Source of the DNA: Oscillospiraceae bacterium
GTDB lineage: Bacteria; Bacillota; Clostridia; Oscillospirales; JAAYXM01
Length of the DNA stretch: 39,063 bases
Direction: 5' to 3'
Assembly (NCBI GenBank): GCA_017439555.1
Contig: JAFSIZ010000093.1
Location: 1 to 39,063 of the forward strand
The number at the start of each line of letters is the position of its first letter. The first letter of the stretch is position 1. Made by a program: the position numbers and the translations under genes. Positions 1-7,690 of this stretch are shown here, piece by piece. The notes beneath the pieces are model-generated. The model had not been told where the DNA came from and searched no databases. It saw nothing but the letters and a program-made list of their open reading frames with translations.

Positions 1-17
1 GAAGGAGGGAAGAAGAA

Positions 18-164
18 ATGAAGAAGTATGTATCACCGGAGCTTGAGATTCTCAAGTTGAATGTAATGGATGTTATCAGAACATCGCCGGTCGTCGAAGG
101 CGGCACAACCCCAGACGACAGTAAAACCCCTGGTACAGGTGATGACGATATGGGTTGGGGCTAA
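18..164 (+). CDS. 48-aa leader-like small peptide, possible RiPP-type precursor
   Basis: A short open frame begins at an ATG preceded by a GAAGGAGGGA ribosome binding site at 1-10 and ends at a TAA just before a strong terminator. The peptide starts MKKYVSPELEILKLNVMDV. It has a leader-like first half, and its second half is rich in Gly, Thr, Pro and Asp and ends in a DDDMGWG tail. The Y-x-x-P-x-L start resembles the recognition motif of leaders bound by PqqD-like domains, as in lasso peptide precursors. The later Gly and Thr of the lasso motif are not at the expected places. There are no cysteines. No modifying enzyme is visible downstream, and the upstream side is outside the window. Coding status is well supported by the RBS and terminator; function is unknown. 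Confidence 0.7.
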   Translation: MKKYVSPELEILKLNVMDVIRTSPVVEGGTTPDDSKTPGTGDDDMGWG

Positions 165-195
165 GTTTTAGCCGATACAACCCCCAATAAAACCC

Positions 196-228
196 AAAGG
201 GCTGACACATTTGTGTCAGCCCTTTTAG
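196..228 (+). terminator. Rho-independent terminator after the small peptide gene
   Basis: A 14-bp perfect stem (196-209 with 212-225) is followed by a short T run. It closes the transcript of the 48-aa peptide gene. Confidence 0.9.
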
Positions 229-297
229 TTGGATGTTGCGATGAAAACTGTATTTGAATTTAAACTTATAACATAAGCAGTTAAAAACAACCCGATA

Positions 298-326
298 TTG
301 CAATATTATACGATTTGTGATACAAT
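298..326 (+). promoter_or_regulatory. Sigma-A-like promoter with extended -10
   Basis: The -35 TTGCAA (298-303), a 17-bp spacer and the -10 TACAAT (321-326) are preceded by TGA, giving an extended -10. It points at the membrane protein gene starting near 360. Confidence 0.75.
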
Positions 327-359
327 CAATTAATAATAGATATAGGGGATGCATTAAGA

Positions 360-950
360 GTGTTGGTTATTTTGGTAAGATTTGTAGAGTTTCTTTTTGG
401 GGCTATTGGGGTTTCTGCAGCTATTGCAGCAGCATATGCGACCGAGATTATTCCTGATACAACTCAGGGAATTGGAATTGCTTTTTTTCTGGGAATGATT
501 GTCTTTTTGATATTACAAGGGCATCTTCTCCGCAGAAGCTTTTTCGCGGTCAGGAATTTCCGAGCGTATATAATATATAATTTTATTGCATACGCTATAG
601 TGGCTTTTATTTCTATGGGAACCCGTGTTTTATTTGGGTCATATTTTCACACATGGACTTTTTGTATCTATAAATTTATGATGTTTGCAAACGCAGATAT
701 GACCTGGTGGCAATCGGCTATCTATGGTCACGTTGTTATGTTTGCAGTAATTCTGCTTGCGCCGATAGGGCTTCGCAGATATGATGACGAATTCGACGAG
801 GACGATGCGTTTATTCTCGATGATATCGACCCTGAGGATATTGAATATGGAGAGGATGAGGTTGTAACTCCTGCTATTGACAGCGGTGATGAAGAGGACG
901 ATGATGACGATGACGACGCGCTGTCAGACGAAGACTTTGATTGGATATAA
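360..950 (+). CDS. 4-TM membrane protein with acidic C-terminal tail, unknown function
   Basis: Predicted 196-aa integral membrane protein with a GTG start about 10 nt after AGGGGAT; a TTG at 363 is an alternative start. Hydrophobic segments lie near residues 2-26, 36-56, 67-90 and 118-137. The last 55 residues, after an arginine pair, are almost entirely Asp, Glu and small residues, with a run of seven Asp near the end. A long acidic cytoplasmic tail could bind cations or basic partners, but no family was recognised. A good promoter lies directly upstream, so it is probably its own transcription unit. The acidic codons also produce a long serine-rich antisense frame, which is a shadow. Confidence 0.75.
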   Translation: MLVILVRFVEFLFGAIGVSAAIAAAYATEIIPDTTQGIGIAFFLGMIVFLILQGHLLRRSFFAVRNFRAYIIYNFIAYAIVAFISMGTRVLFGSYFHTWTFCIYKFMMFANADMTWWQSAIYGHVVMFAVILLAPIGLRRYDDEFDEDDAFILDDIDPEDIEYGEDEVVTPAIDSGDEEDDDDDDDALSDEDFDWI

Positions 951-980
951 AAAATATTAAAAAAACAGTAATTACCTCTG

Positions 981-1017
981 TTCAAATTGGGAAAACTGTG
1001 ATACAATAAGATATAAT
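981..1017 (+). promoter_or_regulatory. Probable promoter of the 1040-3427 gene pair
   Basis: Two overlapping -10 candidates occur: TGATACAAT (extended, 999-1007) and TATAAT (1012-1017), with TTCAAA (981) or TTGGGA (987) as weak -35 boxes. The GTGATACAAT core repeats that of the promoter at 298-326. Exact boxes are uncertain. Confidence 0.45.
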
Positions 1018-1026
1018 ATGTTAAAA

Positions 1027-1039
1027 GGGGAATTGCCCC
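1027..1039 (+). promoter_or_regulatory. Small hairpin overlapping the ribosome binding site
   Basis: GGGG-AATTG-CCCC lies immediately before the ATG at 1040 and uses the ribosome binding Gs as one arm. It could dampen translation of the membrane-anchored protein. The stem is only 4 bp, so an effect is inference. Confidence 0.35.
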
Positions 1040-1756
1040 ATGAAAAAATGGGTTAAGATTCTGCTCGGAATAATTCTCGCGTTGCTTCTCATAGCGGCAG
1101 CAGTCGCCTGGTGGCAATGGGAAAATCTCCGTGCGGTCTACATAATGCTTACGACGGACGAGGCTTCCATCGTGCAAAGCCTTGAGGATAAGCGCCTGGA
1201 GCAGGATGCGTGGCTTTCTGAGGAATATTCAGTTGCGGTCACAGCTCCGTCTGCTGCGCAGAGCAATGCGCTTCTCTCGGGCGAGGTTTCACCGGATGAA
1301 GTAAAGGCGTCGCTCGGTATAACCGGCGAGGTTGAGAATGAAATCCGGGATACGGAGCAGACGGCTTCGAAGACAAAGGAAACGAAAAAGAGCGATAAAA
1401 AGACGCTCACAAAAGCTGAAATAGAGAAATACGTAAACCTTTGTGTTGCTGAGCTCTATGCCTGCGAGGTCGATCTTATGGCCCGTCTCGGCGAGATGAA
1501 AAAGGGAATCGAAGCCGAATGGGCGATGACATCTCCGAAGACTCAAGCCACAAAGCGTGAAACGATTATGCGTTGGCTCAATAAGGTCTATGATCTTGAG
1601 GTTGAAATAGATGGGAAAGTCAAAGCTATAATCGCAAAATACAACGGAATCTTAAAGAGCTATGGCGCAGATACATCAGGCGTCGATAAGCTCTGGGATT
1701 ATTACCTGAGTAAAAAAGCCGATCAGAAGGCTTATTATATGAATCTATATTTATAA
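1040..1756 (+). CDS. Membrane-anchored extracytoplasmic protein, unknown function
   Basis: The 238-aa product has a short basic N-terminus and one hydrophobic segment (about residues 5-24), followed by a hydrophilic, largely helical extracytoplasmic part. A Lys/Thr/Glu-rich linker sits near residues 105-125, and the rest (about 126-238) looks like a helical bundle. The hydrophobic segment could be an uncleaved anchor; no lipobox is visible. No family was recognised. It lies 18 nt upstream of the SLH protein gene and shares its transcript, so it may help place or export that protein. That role is inferred only from context. Confidence 0.7.
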   Translation: MKKWVKILLGIILALLLIAAAVAWWQWENLRAVYIMLTTDEASIVQSLEDKRLEQDAWLSEEYSVAVTAPSAAQSNALLSGEVSPDEVKASLGITGEVENEIRDTEQTASKTKETKKSDKKTLTKAEIEKYVNLCVAELYACEVDLMARLGEMKKGIEAEWAMTSPKTQATKRETIMRWLNKVYDLEVEIDGKVKAIIAKYNGILKSYGADTSGVDKLWDYYLSKKADQKAYYMNLYL

Positions 1757-1774
1757 TTCAGGAGGATTAGTAAA

Positions 1775-3427
1775 ATGAAAAAAAGAATTACCAAACTCAC
1801 AGCAATCTACCTCGCAATTCTCATGTGCCTGAGTATGTTGCCGACAGCATTGGCATATGATTTGCCGAATGAGGAGGATTACACATCTTCCATCACAATC
1901 GCAGTCAGTGAAAATGCTGTAAGCTCTGCAGGCTTCTACACTGCGACACTCAGCATGGATGAGTATCTTGCAAACGCAGTTGCAGCGCACTATTCAAGAG
2001 GTACAACGGCAGAGGAGTTCAAGTCGCTTCGTTTCCGTTGCGTGCTTCAGGACGACCTTATAGAGAAATGTATTGCGGAAGGCATTACATTTGATGAAGG
2101 CGATGTCAACTTCAACGATAATGCAAGCATTAACGGTAAGGTATTTGTTCCGGCATCAGATGACTATGTAACCTACGCTGACAATTATATTGCTATTGAC
2201 TATAAGCTCAATCCGGATGTTGTGGATTCATGGACAACCGTTGGTGATGTAAAGGCTGCTCTTATGAATCCGATGCAGATGAAGAGTAATGCTATTGCAG
2301 GTCTTACTGCAGCGATGATTGAAGAAGCAAAGGGCGCAGACGGCGAGATAACAACAACAGCTGCTGTTGTTATGACTGCAGAGGCAGGCTCCGGAATGAA
2401 TTATGGTAGCTTTACTGATTTCCTTTCGGCTGAAAGACTTGTCGGCTATGGCGAAGAGACATGGGGCAAGAAAGATTCTTCCGGCGGTGACGGCGGCCTC
2501 TCAAGTGATGTTACATCGACAAAGAAGTATGATATCAAAGTTGAGAATCTCAGCGACAAGGGCTCTGTAACAACAAACAAGACAGAGGCTTCAAAGGGTA
2601 CAGTTGTTACAATCACATCGGTTGCAGAAGAGGGATACAGCATCAAGTCTCTCACAGTCAAGACTGCTGATGGCAGAGACATTGCAGTTATCAAGAAGAG
2701 CAACACAACATATACATTTACAATGCCGGCAGCAGATGTAACCGTTACATCTGATTTCAAGGCAGCAATCGCTGACCCGGCAGACACAGGTGTCGGCGAT
2801 ATCCTCAACACAGATGATCACATTGCATATATGTTCGGCTATCCGGAGGGTGATTTCCGTCCGCAGGGCAACATCACACGTGCTGAAGTTTGCCAGATGT
2901 TCTACAACCTTATGAGAAATAAGGAAGTTACAGAGACAGCACCGTTCTCCGATGTAGACCAGAATCAGTGGTATGCAAAAGCTGTAAACAAGCTTTCTGA
3001 GATGAAGATTATCAACGGTGTCGGAAACAACAAGTTTGAGCCGAACCGAGCTATCACACGTGCAGAGTTTGCAACAATCGTTGCTCGCTTTGTAACGCCG
3101 ACAAGAAACGCATTTGACTTTGTTGATGTTACAACTGATCATTGGGCATATTCCTATGTCTCAACAGCAGCAGGCTATGGCTGGATCAACGGCGTTGGCG
3201 ACAACAAGTTTGAGCCGAGCCGCAACATTCTCCGTGCAGAGGCTGCAACGCTTGTAAACCATATGCTCGGACGTATTGCCGATAAGGAAGCAATCGACGC
3301 AGGCCGCGCAAAGGTATGGCCGGATGTAGGCAATACTTATTGGGGCAGATATGAGGTTGCCGAGACAACAACAGAACACAGCTATTCGTTCAATGACGAA
3401 CGCACTAAGGAAACTTGGGTTGACTAA
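1775..3427 (+). CDS. Secreted SLH-domain surface protein with an InlB-like repeat domain
   Basis: The 550-aa protein begins with a Lys-rich signal peptide ending near TALA-YD (about residues 1-28). A roughly 220-residue unrecognised N-terminal region follows. Next is a beta-repeat domain near residues 252-328 ending in FTMPAADVTVTSDF, typical of the divergent InlB B-repeat family. Three SLH motifs follow (about 340-505), each with the F-x-P-x-x-x-I-x-R-A-E type core, for example FEPNRAITRAEF. SLH domains bind pyruvylated secondary cell wall polymers in Firmicutes. A Thr/Glu-rich tail closes the protein. Start: AGGAGG at 1760-1765, then ATG. It is co-transcribed with the membrane-anchored gene upstream. 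Confidence 0.9.
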   Translation: MKKRITKLTAIYLAILMCLSMLPTALAYDLPNEEDYTSSITIAVSENAVSSAGFYTATLSMDEYLANAVAAHYSRGTTAEEFKSLRFRCVLQDDLIEKCIAEGITFDEGDVNFNDNASINGKVFVPASDDYVTYADNYIAIDYKLNPDVVDSWTTVGDVKAALMNPMQMKSNAIAGLTAAMIEEAKGADGEITTTAAVVMTAEAGSGMNYGSFTDFLSAERLVGYGEETWGKKDSSGGDGGLSSDVTSTKKYDIKVENLSDKGSVTTNKTEASKGTVVTITSVAEEGYSIKSLTVKTADGRDIAVIKKSNTTYTFTMPAADVTVTSDFKAAIADPADTGVGDILNTDDHIAYMFGYPEGDFRPQGNITRAEVCQMFYNLMRNKEVTETAPFSDVDQNQWYAKAVNKLSEMKIINGVGNNKFEPNRAITRAEFATIVARFVTPTRNAFDFVDVTTDHWAYSYVSTAAGYGWINGVGDNKFEPSRNILRAEAATLVNHMLGRIADKEAIDAGRAKVWPDVGNTYWGRYEVAETTTEHSYSFNDERTKETWVD

Positions 3428-3440
3428 TTAGCATCATCAG

Positions 3441-3478
3441 ACGGCAGGAGTTTGCTTTGGCGGCTCCTGCCGTGTTTG
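3441..3478 (+). terminator. Terminator after the SLH gene
   Basis: A 10-bp stem (3441-3450 with 3464-3473) is followed by GTTTG. The T run is short, so some read-through into the cps genes is possible. No convincing separate promoter was found for the cps trio. Confidence 0.65.
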
Positions 3479-3526
3479 ACAAATAAGGGTATATATAGAC
3501 AGGGATAAAAGAATCGGGGGAAAACA

Positions 3527-4348
3527 ATGCACGAACGCGAAGGCTCTATTGAGCTTGATGTACAGAAGCTGTTTAGCGAATATTTGCACAACTGGTGGAT
3601 TATTCTCACCTGTGCGATTGTGGGTATGCTTATAACCTGGTATATTACAGCCAACTTTATAACACCAAAATATGCTGCGAGTGTTACTATATATGTCAAC
3701 AACACAAGCCGTGAGCAATATGTCGAAACGATATCAAGCAGCAGTATGACCACATCGCGCCAGCTCGTTGATACATATATAAACATAATAAAGAGTGACA
3801 CTGTTATGGATGCTGTCAGCCTGTTTCTTGACAAAAGCTTCAGCGCGACACATATTCGTGGTATGATGGAGGCGTCTCAGGTCGGAGAGACTGAGCTGTT
3901 CAAGGTGACTATAACCCATAATGATCCGGAGCTTGCTGCAAGGATAGCAAATGCAATTGCGTCTGTTGCGCCGTCAAAGATTGAGGATTTCGTCAGCGGA
4001 AGCTCGACAAAGATAATAGATTACGCAAAGATTCCGACGAGCCCGAGTTCACCTAACATAGGGAGAAACTGCATTATAGGGCTTGTTTTCGGTGCAGCAG
4101 TTGCTATGCTGTTTATAATGGCAAAGATGCTTCTTGATGTCAGAATCAAGGGAGAAGAGGATTTGAATGCGCTATTTGAGCTTCCTGTCCTCGCACAGAT
4201 ACCTGCGTTTGCAAACGACAATGAAAAGCGACGCGGCTATGGCCGATATGGTACATATCGCAGATACGGCGGATATAAGAAATATGGCTACGGCAAAGGC
4301 TATGGGTACACGGCGAGTGCATATGAGCAGCAAAAGGAGGATAAGTGA
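3527..4348 (+). CDS. cpsC: CpsC/Wzz-type polysaccharide chain-length adaptor with Tyr-rich tail
   Basis: This 273-aa membrane adaptor has the Wzz fold layout: a short cytoplasmic N-terminus, a first TM near residues 25-44, an extracytoplasmic region, a second TM near 180-200 and a cytoplasmic tail. In the Firmicute family the tail activates the partner BY-kinase, and the pair controls surface polymer length and export. The C-terminal 45 residues hold about ten Tyr spaced by Gly, Arg and Lys, which resembles the autophosphorylation cluster of the kinase itself. Tyr clusters usually sit on the kinase, not the adaptor. GGGGGAAAA precedes the ATG. It overlaps cpsD. Confidence 0.88.
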   Translation: MHEREGSIELDVQKLFSEYLHNWWIILTCAIVGMLITWYITANFITPKYAASVTIYVNNTSREQYVETISSSSMTTSRQLVDTYINIIKSDTVMDAVSLFLDKSFSATHIRGMMEASQVGETELFKVTITHNDPELAARIANAIASVAPSKIEDFVSGSSTKIIDYAKIPTSPSSPNIGRNCIIGLVFGAAVAMLFIMAKMLLDVRIKGEEDLNALFELPVLAQIPAFANDNEKRRGYGRYGTYRRYGGYKKYGYGKGYGYTASAYEQQKEDK

Positions 4349-5265
4349 TGAGATGGTTCGGATTCAAAAAAAAGGAAGACTCCAAAGCTGCGGCAAAGCG
4401 AATACGTGAGGAAAAAATAGCACAGGAGCGCCGCAACCTTCTGACTGCAAAAAGCGATTTTTTTGTGCGTGAAGCATATAAAGCGCTTCGAACAAACGTT
4501 TCCTTTGCTCTTGCTGAGGACACAGACAGCCATGTTATCATTATAACATCCTCGATGCAGGGTGAGGGTAAATCAATCACTGCGATGAACCTTGCCATTT
4601 CATATGCAATGACGGATAACAAGGTTATAGTAATAGACTGCGACCTTCGCCGTCCAAAGGTTGCGCGCCTTATGAAAATGAAATCAAAAGTCGGGCTCAG
4701 CAATCTCATAATTAATCCGGATTTATATGATGAAGCAATTCTTCCGACGAGCGTCAAGGGGCTTGATGTTATGCTTTCGGGAGATATTCCGCCAAATCCG
4801 TCAGAGCTTCTCGGCTCAAAGCGTATGCAACAGCTTATTGCAAAGCTCAAAGAAAAATATGACTATATCTTCCTTGATTGTCCGCCTGTAAATATGGTTA
4901 CAGACGCTGTTGTGCTTGCTCCGCAGAGCGATGGCGTCCTGTTCCTGGTGCGTGCGAACCATACAGAGCGTGGCAGCGTTATTCACGCGATAGATCAGCT
5001 TGAATATGCAAAGGCGAAGATTCTCGGCTTTGTTTTAAACGGTGTCGGAATGGAAAACACACATTATGGCTATAAGCAATATAAATATAAGGGCTATTCC
5101 CGTTACGGAAGATATGGCTATGGCTATAGCAGACGTGGCTACGGTTACGGCTACAGCAGGAGAGGTTACGGTTACGGCTACGGCTATGGCTACAGCCGCG
5201 GTCCTGCGCCTTATGAGCACGTCGGCGCTCCTCAGGACGAGGGGCAGGCACGTGATGTAAGATGA
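4348..5265 (+). CDS. cpsD: CpsD/Wze bacterial tyrosine kinase (BY-kinase)
   Basis: The 305-aa cytoplasmic kinase uses ATPase-like Walker motifs. The Walker A core G-E-G-K-S is at residues 72-76, the Walker A' V-I-D-C-D-L-R-R-P around 95-103, and the Walker B F-L-D-C-P-P around 175-180. The C-terminus is a dense (GY)n cluster with about 18 tyrosines broken by SRRG units, the autophosphorylation tail. The ATG at 4348 is preferred to a GTG at 4345 because AAAGGAGG (4333-4340) is 7 nt away; it overlaps the cpsC stop. Together with CpsC and CpsB it forms the phosphorylation cycle that controls capsule or wall polymer assembly. Confidence 0.9.
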   Translation: MRWFGFKKKEDSKAAAKRIREEKIAQERRNLLTAKSDFFVREAYKALRTNVSFALAEDTDSHVIIITSSMQGEGKSITAMNLAISYAMTDNKVIVIDCDLRRPKVARLMKMKSKVGLSNLIINPDLYDEAILPTSVKGLDVMLSGDIPPNPSELLGSKRMQQLIAKLKEKYDYIFLDCPPVNMVTDAVVLAPQSDGVLFLVRANHTERGSVIHAIDQLEYAKAKILGFVLNGVGMENTHYGYKQYKYKGYSRYGRYGYGYSRRGYGYGYSRRGYGYGYGYGYSRGPAPYEHVGAPQDEGQARDVR

Positions 5266-5975
5266 CGGATCTTCATACACATATTCTTCCGGCGATGGAC
5301 GATGGCGCGGAGGATGTAAAGACGAGCATTGATATGCTTCGTGCTGAGTTTTGTGATGGCGTGGATGTTGTTGCCCTGACGCCGCATTTCTATCGCCATC
5401 GGGAAGATCCGGAAAAGTTTTTCAGAAGGCGTGAAAAGTCATATGCGATGCTGAAAGCTGCCATAAATGCGCTGAAACAGGGGGAAAAAGAAAAGCTTCC
5501 GGAGCTTGTTCTCGGTGCTGAGGTTGCCTGGTGGCCGGGTATTGCCGATATGGATGAGCTCGAGCTTCTATGTATAGGCGACACACAGAATCTTCTTCTT
5601 GAGCTGCCGTTTGCGCCTTGGGATGCCGGAATCATAAATAATATATACAACATTATGGGTAAGTTCGGGATAACTCCGGTTATTGCACATATCGAAAGAT
5701 ATCTGCATATGCAGAGCAAAAGTGTGCTGCGTGATATCTTTTCGCTTGATGTACCCATACAGCTGGGGTGTGAATCACTTTTGCATCCGGCGCTTCGCGG
5801 AACTGCGCTGAAGCTCATAAAACGAGACAACGCGCATTTTGTCGCATCAGATTGCCACAATATGAGCGACAGAAGGCCGAATATGAAGCCTGCTCTTGAT
5901 GTTGTATACAAAAAATTCGGCGACGATATAACCGATTCGTTGTTATATTGCGCCGAAAGCCTGGCAAAAGAATAG
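5262..5975 (+). CDS. cpsB: CpsB-type PHP-domain protein-tyrosine phosphatase
   Basis: The 237-aa metal-dependent phosphatase starts with the PHP motif DLHTHILPAMDDG and keeps further metal ligand candidates: TPHF with downstream His residues, AHIERY near residue 145, and SDCHNM near the end. Family members remove phosphate from the tyrosine tail of the BY-kinase. Its start overlaps the cpsD stop in an ATGA arrangement, so the three are translationally coupled. No glycosyltransferase, Wzx or Wzy gene follows: the next genes are on the other strand. The target polymer is therefore encoded elsewhere. Confidence 0.9.
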   Translation: MTDLHTHILPAMDDGAEDVKTSIDMLRAEFCDGVDVVALTPHFYRHREDPEKFFRRREKSYAMLKAAINALKQGEKEKLPELVLGAEVAWWPGIADMDELELLCIGDTQNLLLELPFAPWDAGIINNIYNIMGKFGITPVIAHIERYLHMQSKSVLRDIFSLDVPIQLGCESLLHPALRGTALKLIKRDNAHFVASDCHNMSDRRPNMKPALDVVYKKFGDDITDSLLYCAESLAKE

Positions 5976-5982
5976 ATAACGA

Positions 5983-6019
5983 AAACTACCATACCGCTAT
6001 GCGATATGGTAGTTTATTA
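5983..6019. terminator. Bidirectional terminator between cpsB and the ATP-grasp genes
   Basis: A long stem, 5983-5993 with 6005-6015 extended inward by CGC/GCG after one mismatch, lies between two converging genes with A/T tracts on both sides. It serves both strands. Confidence 0.85.
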
Positions 6020-6820
6020 TTTATTTAATTTTTTTACGATATATTCGAGATACATCTCAACAATATCAATATCATGCGTCGCGTAAAGCATACGGGAGCC
6101 GACAACATCTTCAATTTCATTTATAACAGGCTCGCCCTTGTGATACATAATGTCGATGCCGCAATAATCAAAATCGAATATTTTGCAAACACGCTCGATA
6201 AGCTGCGCCTCTTTAGTGGTGAGCGTTTTGGCCTCAACGCGCCCACCAAGCGAGAAATTGCTTCTGAAATCGCCGTTTGCAATTCGTTGGACGGCGGCAA
6301 CCGGCTTATTGCCGAGGATATACACGCGCATATCGCGCCCGAGCTCTGTTGCAAGAGGCTGAATGACATATTCATCAGGTGAGATTGCTGCTCTTGCGGC
6401 AGCGTATTCACCATCATTGTGAATAAGGGTGACATTTTGTCCACCGTGACCGCAACAAGGCTTTATCACCATCGGATATGAAGTGATATCAGGCGGTGTG
6501 TCGTTCTGCTTTGCTGATATCCAAGGGATAACAGGGATGTTATTTGCGTGGAGATATTCGTATGTGCGTGCTTTATTGTTGCAAATCTCAGATACGTGCG
6601 AGTTGTTGAAAACGGGAATACCGCGCATTTCAAGCTTGCGTGTCACATCAGGGCGCATTGCGCGGACGATTGCAAAATCAGGGCGACTTTCGGGAAGGCC
6701 TCCATCGCACAGTATGAGAGAAAACTCAAGCTCGAGCTGCTTTCCTCGCTCGATGTGCATATCAATATAGCTTTGGTTGCGCTTTGCTCCGGATTCTTCA
6801 TATACAAGCCAACCCTTCAT
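6017..6820 (-). CDS. RimK-like ATP-grasp ligase, second paralogue, altered metal motif
   Basis: The 267-aa ATP-grasp protein resembles RimK/CofF alpha-glutamate ligases, which join an amino acid or glutamate to a carboxylate through an acyl-phosphate. Visible landmarks are IPVFNN near residue 75, the ATP-binding Lys in MVIKPCCGHGG, the loop GRDMRVYI, and NGDFRSNFSLGG. At the final Mg-binding site the usual E-x-N reads E-I-E (NEIEDVVG), so one metal ligand is changed. It starts 4 nt after the paralogous ligase gene with GAGGTGAT as RBS and is the third gene of the operon. Substrate unknown. Confidence 0.8.
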   Translation of the reverse strand: MKGWLVYEESGAKRNQSYIDMHIERGKQLELEFSLILCDGGLPESRPDFAIVRAMRPDVTRKLEMRGIPVFNNSHVSEICNNKARTYEYLHANNIPVIPWISAKQNDTPPDITSYPMVIKPCCGHGGQNVTLIHNDGEYAAARAAISPDEYVIQPLATELGRDMRVYILGNKPVAAVQRIANGDFRSNFSLGGRVEAKTLTTKEAQLIERVCKIFDFDYCGIDIMYHKGEPVINEIEDVVGSRMLYATHDIDIVEMYLEYIVKKLNK

Positions 6821-6824
6821 AATA

Positions 6825-7688
6825 TCACCTCAGCTTTGAGATAATGTGTTCTGCAATAAGAGCTGCAAGGTCAACGCCGGTGGCGTCAAGCGTGCTCTTG
6901 AAATGTGCGTTTGAGTTTACCTCGCAGAGGAGAGGACCGTTTTTGCCGAACAGAATATCAATTCCGGCAAAATCAAGCCCGAGCCGCCGTGACGCTTCTT
7001 CTGCAAGCTCGATTTCAGCACTTGTCGGCACATAATTCTCTACGCTTCCGCCGAGCGTCACGTTGCTTCGGAAATCTCCGTTTTTGCTCTCACGCTTCAT
7101 CGCCGCGTGGAATTTGTGACCGACGACATTCATTCTTACATCAGTTCCGAAGCTTTCCTTTATAAGCTCCTGAAACAGAAGCGGAACGCTTTCGTGCTCC
7201 TTCACAGTTGAAACAAGTTCATCCATATCGTTTGCAAGATAAACCTGTGCGCCGAACGAACCGCAGCATTCTTTTACGACAACGGGAAAGCCGAGCTCTT
7301 TTGCAACAGTGCTGAGAAAGGCCGTATCTGTATATCCGATGTTTGGGAAAGTCATAGGTGCGACAATCGTTTTGGGCATTGGAAGTCCCGAAAGAGCAAG
7401 GTGAGTTTTCGCCTTGTCATCGCATTTTTCAATGGCATCGGCAGAATTGAAAACAGGGATCCCCTCGGCTTCAATGTGCTTTGCAAGATTTATGTCCTTA
7501 TCCCAGAAGAGGACAAAATCCGGTTTTTTCGCAAACGGAAGGCTTTCGCCAATCGGCGCAGAAAGCTCGGAATTTGCGCAGAGCGAGAGGGGGACCTCTC
7601 GCTCTGAAAATGCTGATTCAAGCCGCGAATAGATGTCGCGGAATTTTTCTGTTGATAAAAACCGATTTACTATAAGCAGCCCTGTCAT
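6825..7688 (-). CDS. RimK-like ATP-grasp ligase, first paralogue
   Basis: The 287-aa protein belongs to the ATP-grasp carboxylate-amine ligases of the RimK type. It shows IPVFNSADAI, the ATP-contact region FPVVVKECCGSFGAQ, GTDVRMNVVG, NGDFRSNVTLGG and an intact E-x-N metal pair in CEVNSNAHFK near the C-terminus. It is homologous along its length to the following gene, so the two arose by tandem duplication. It begins 2 nt after the stop of the NhaD-like transporter gene, a tight operon. A family-level role is ligation of glutamate-like residues to a protein, peptide or cofactor; the acceptor cannot be read from sequence. Confidence 0.82.
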   Translation of the reverse strand: MTGLLIVNRFLSTEKFRDIYSRLESAFSEREVPLSLCANSELSAPIGESLPFAKKPDFVLFWDKDINLAKHIEAEGIPVFNSADAIEKCDDKAKTHLALSGLPMPKTIVAPMTFPNIGYTDTAFLSTVAKELGFPVVVKECCGSFGAQVYLANDMDELVSTVKEHESVPLLFQELIKESFGTDVRMNVVGHKFHAAMKRESKNGDFRSNVTLGGSVENYVPTSAEIELAEEASRRLGLDFAGIDILFGKNGPLLCEVNSNAHFKSTLDATGVDLAALIAEHIISKLR

Positions 7689-7690
7689 AG

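Noticed and set aside
3476..3510. TTGACA at 3476 as promoter of the cps trio
   Set aside because: No acceptable -10 at 16-18 bp spacing; nearest candidates are 8 or 22 bp away.
5100..5200. Short repeated DNA in the cpsD tail that might suggest a CRISPR or minisatellite
   Set aside because: Fully explained by Gly-Tyr codon repeats of the kinase tail; no spacers and no regular repeat length.
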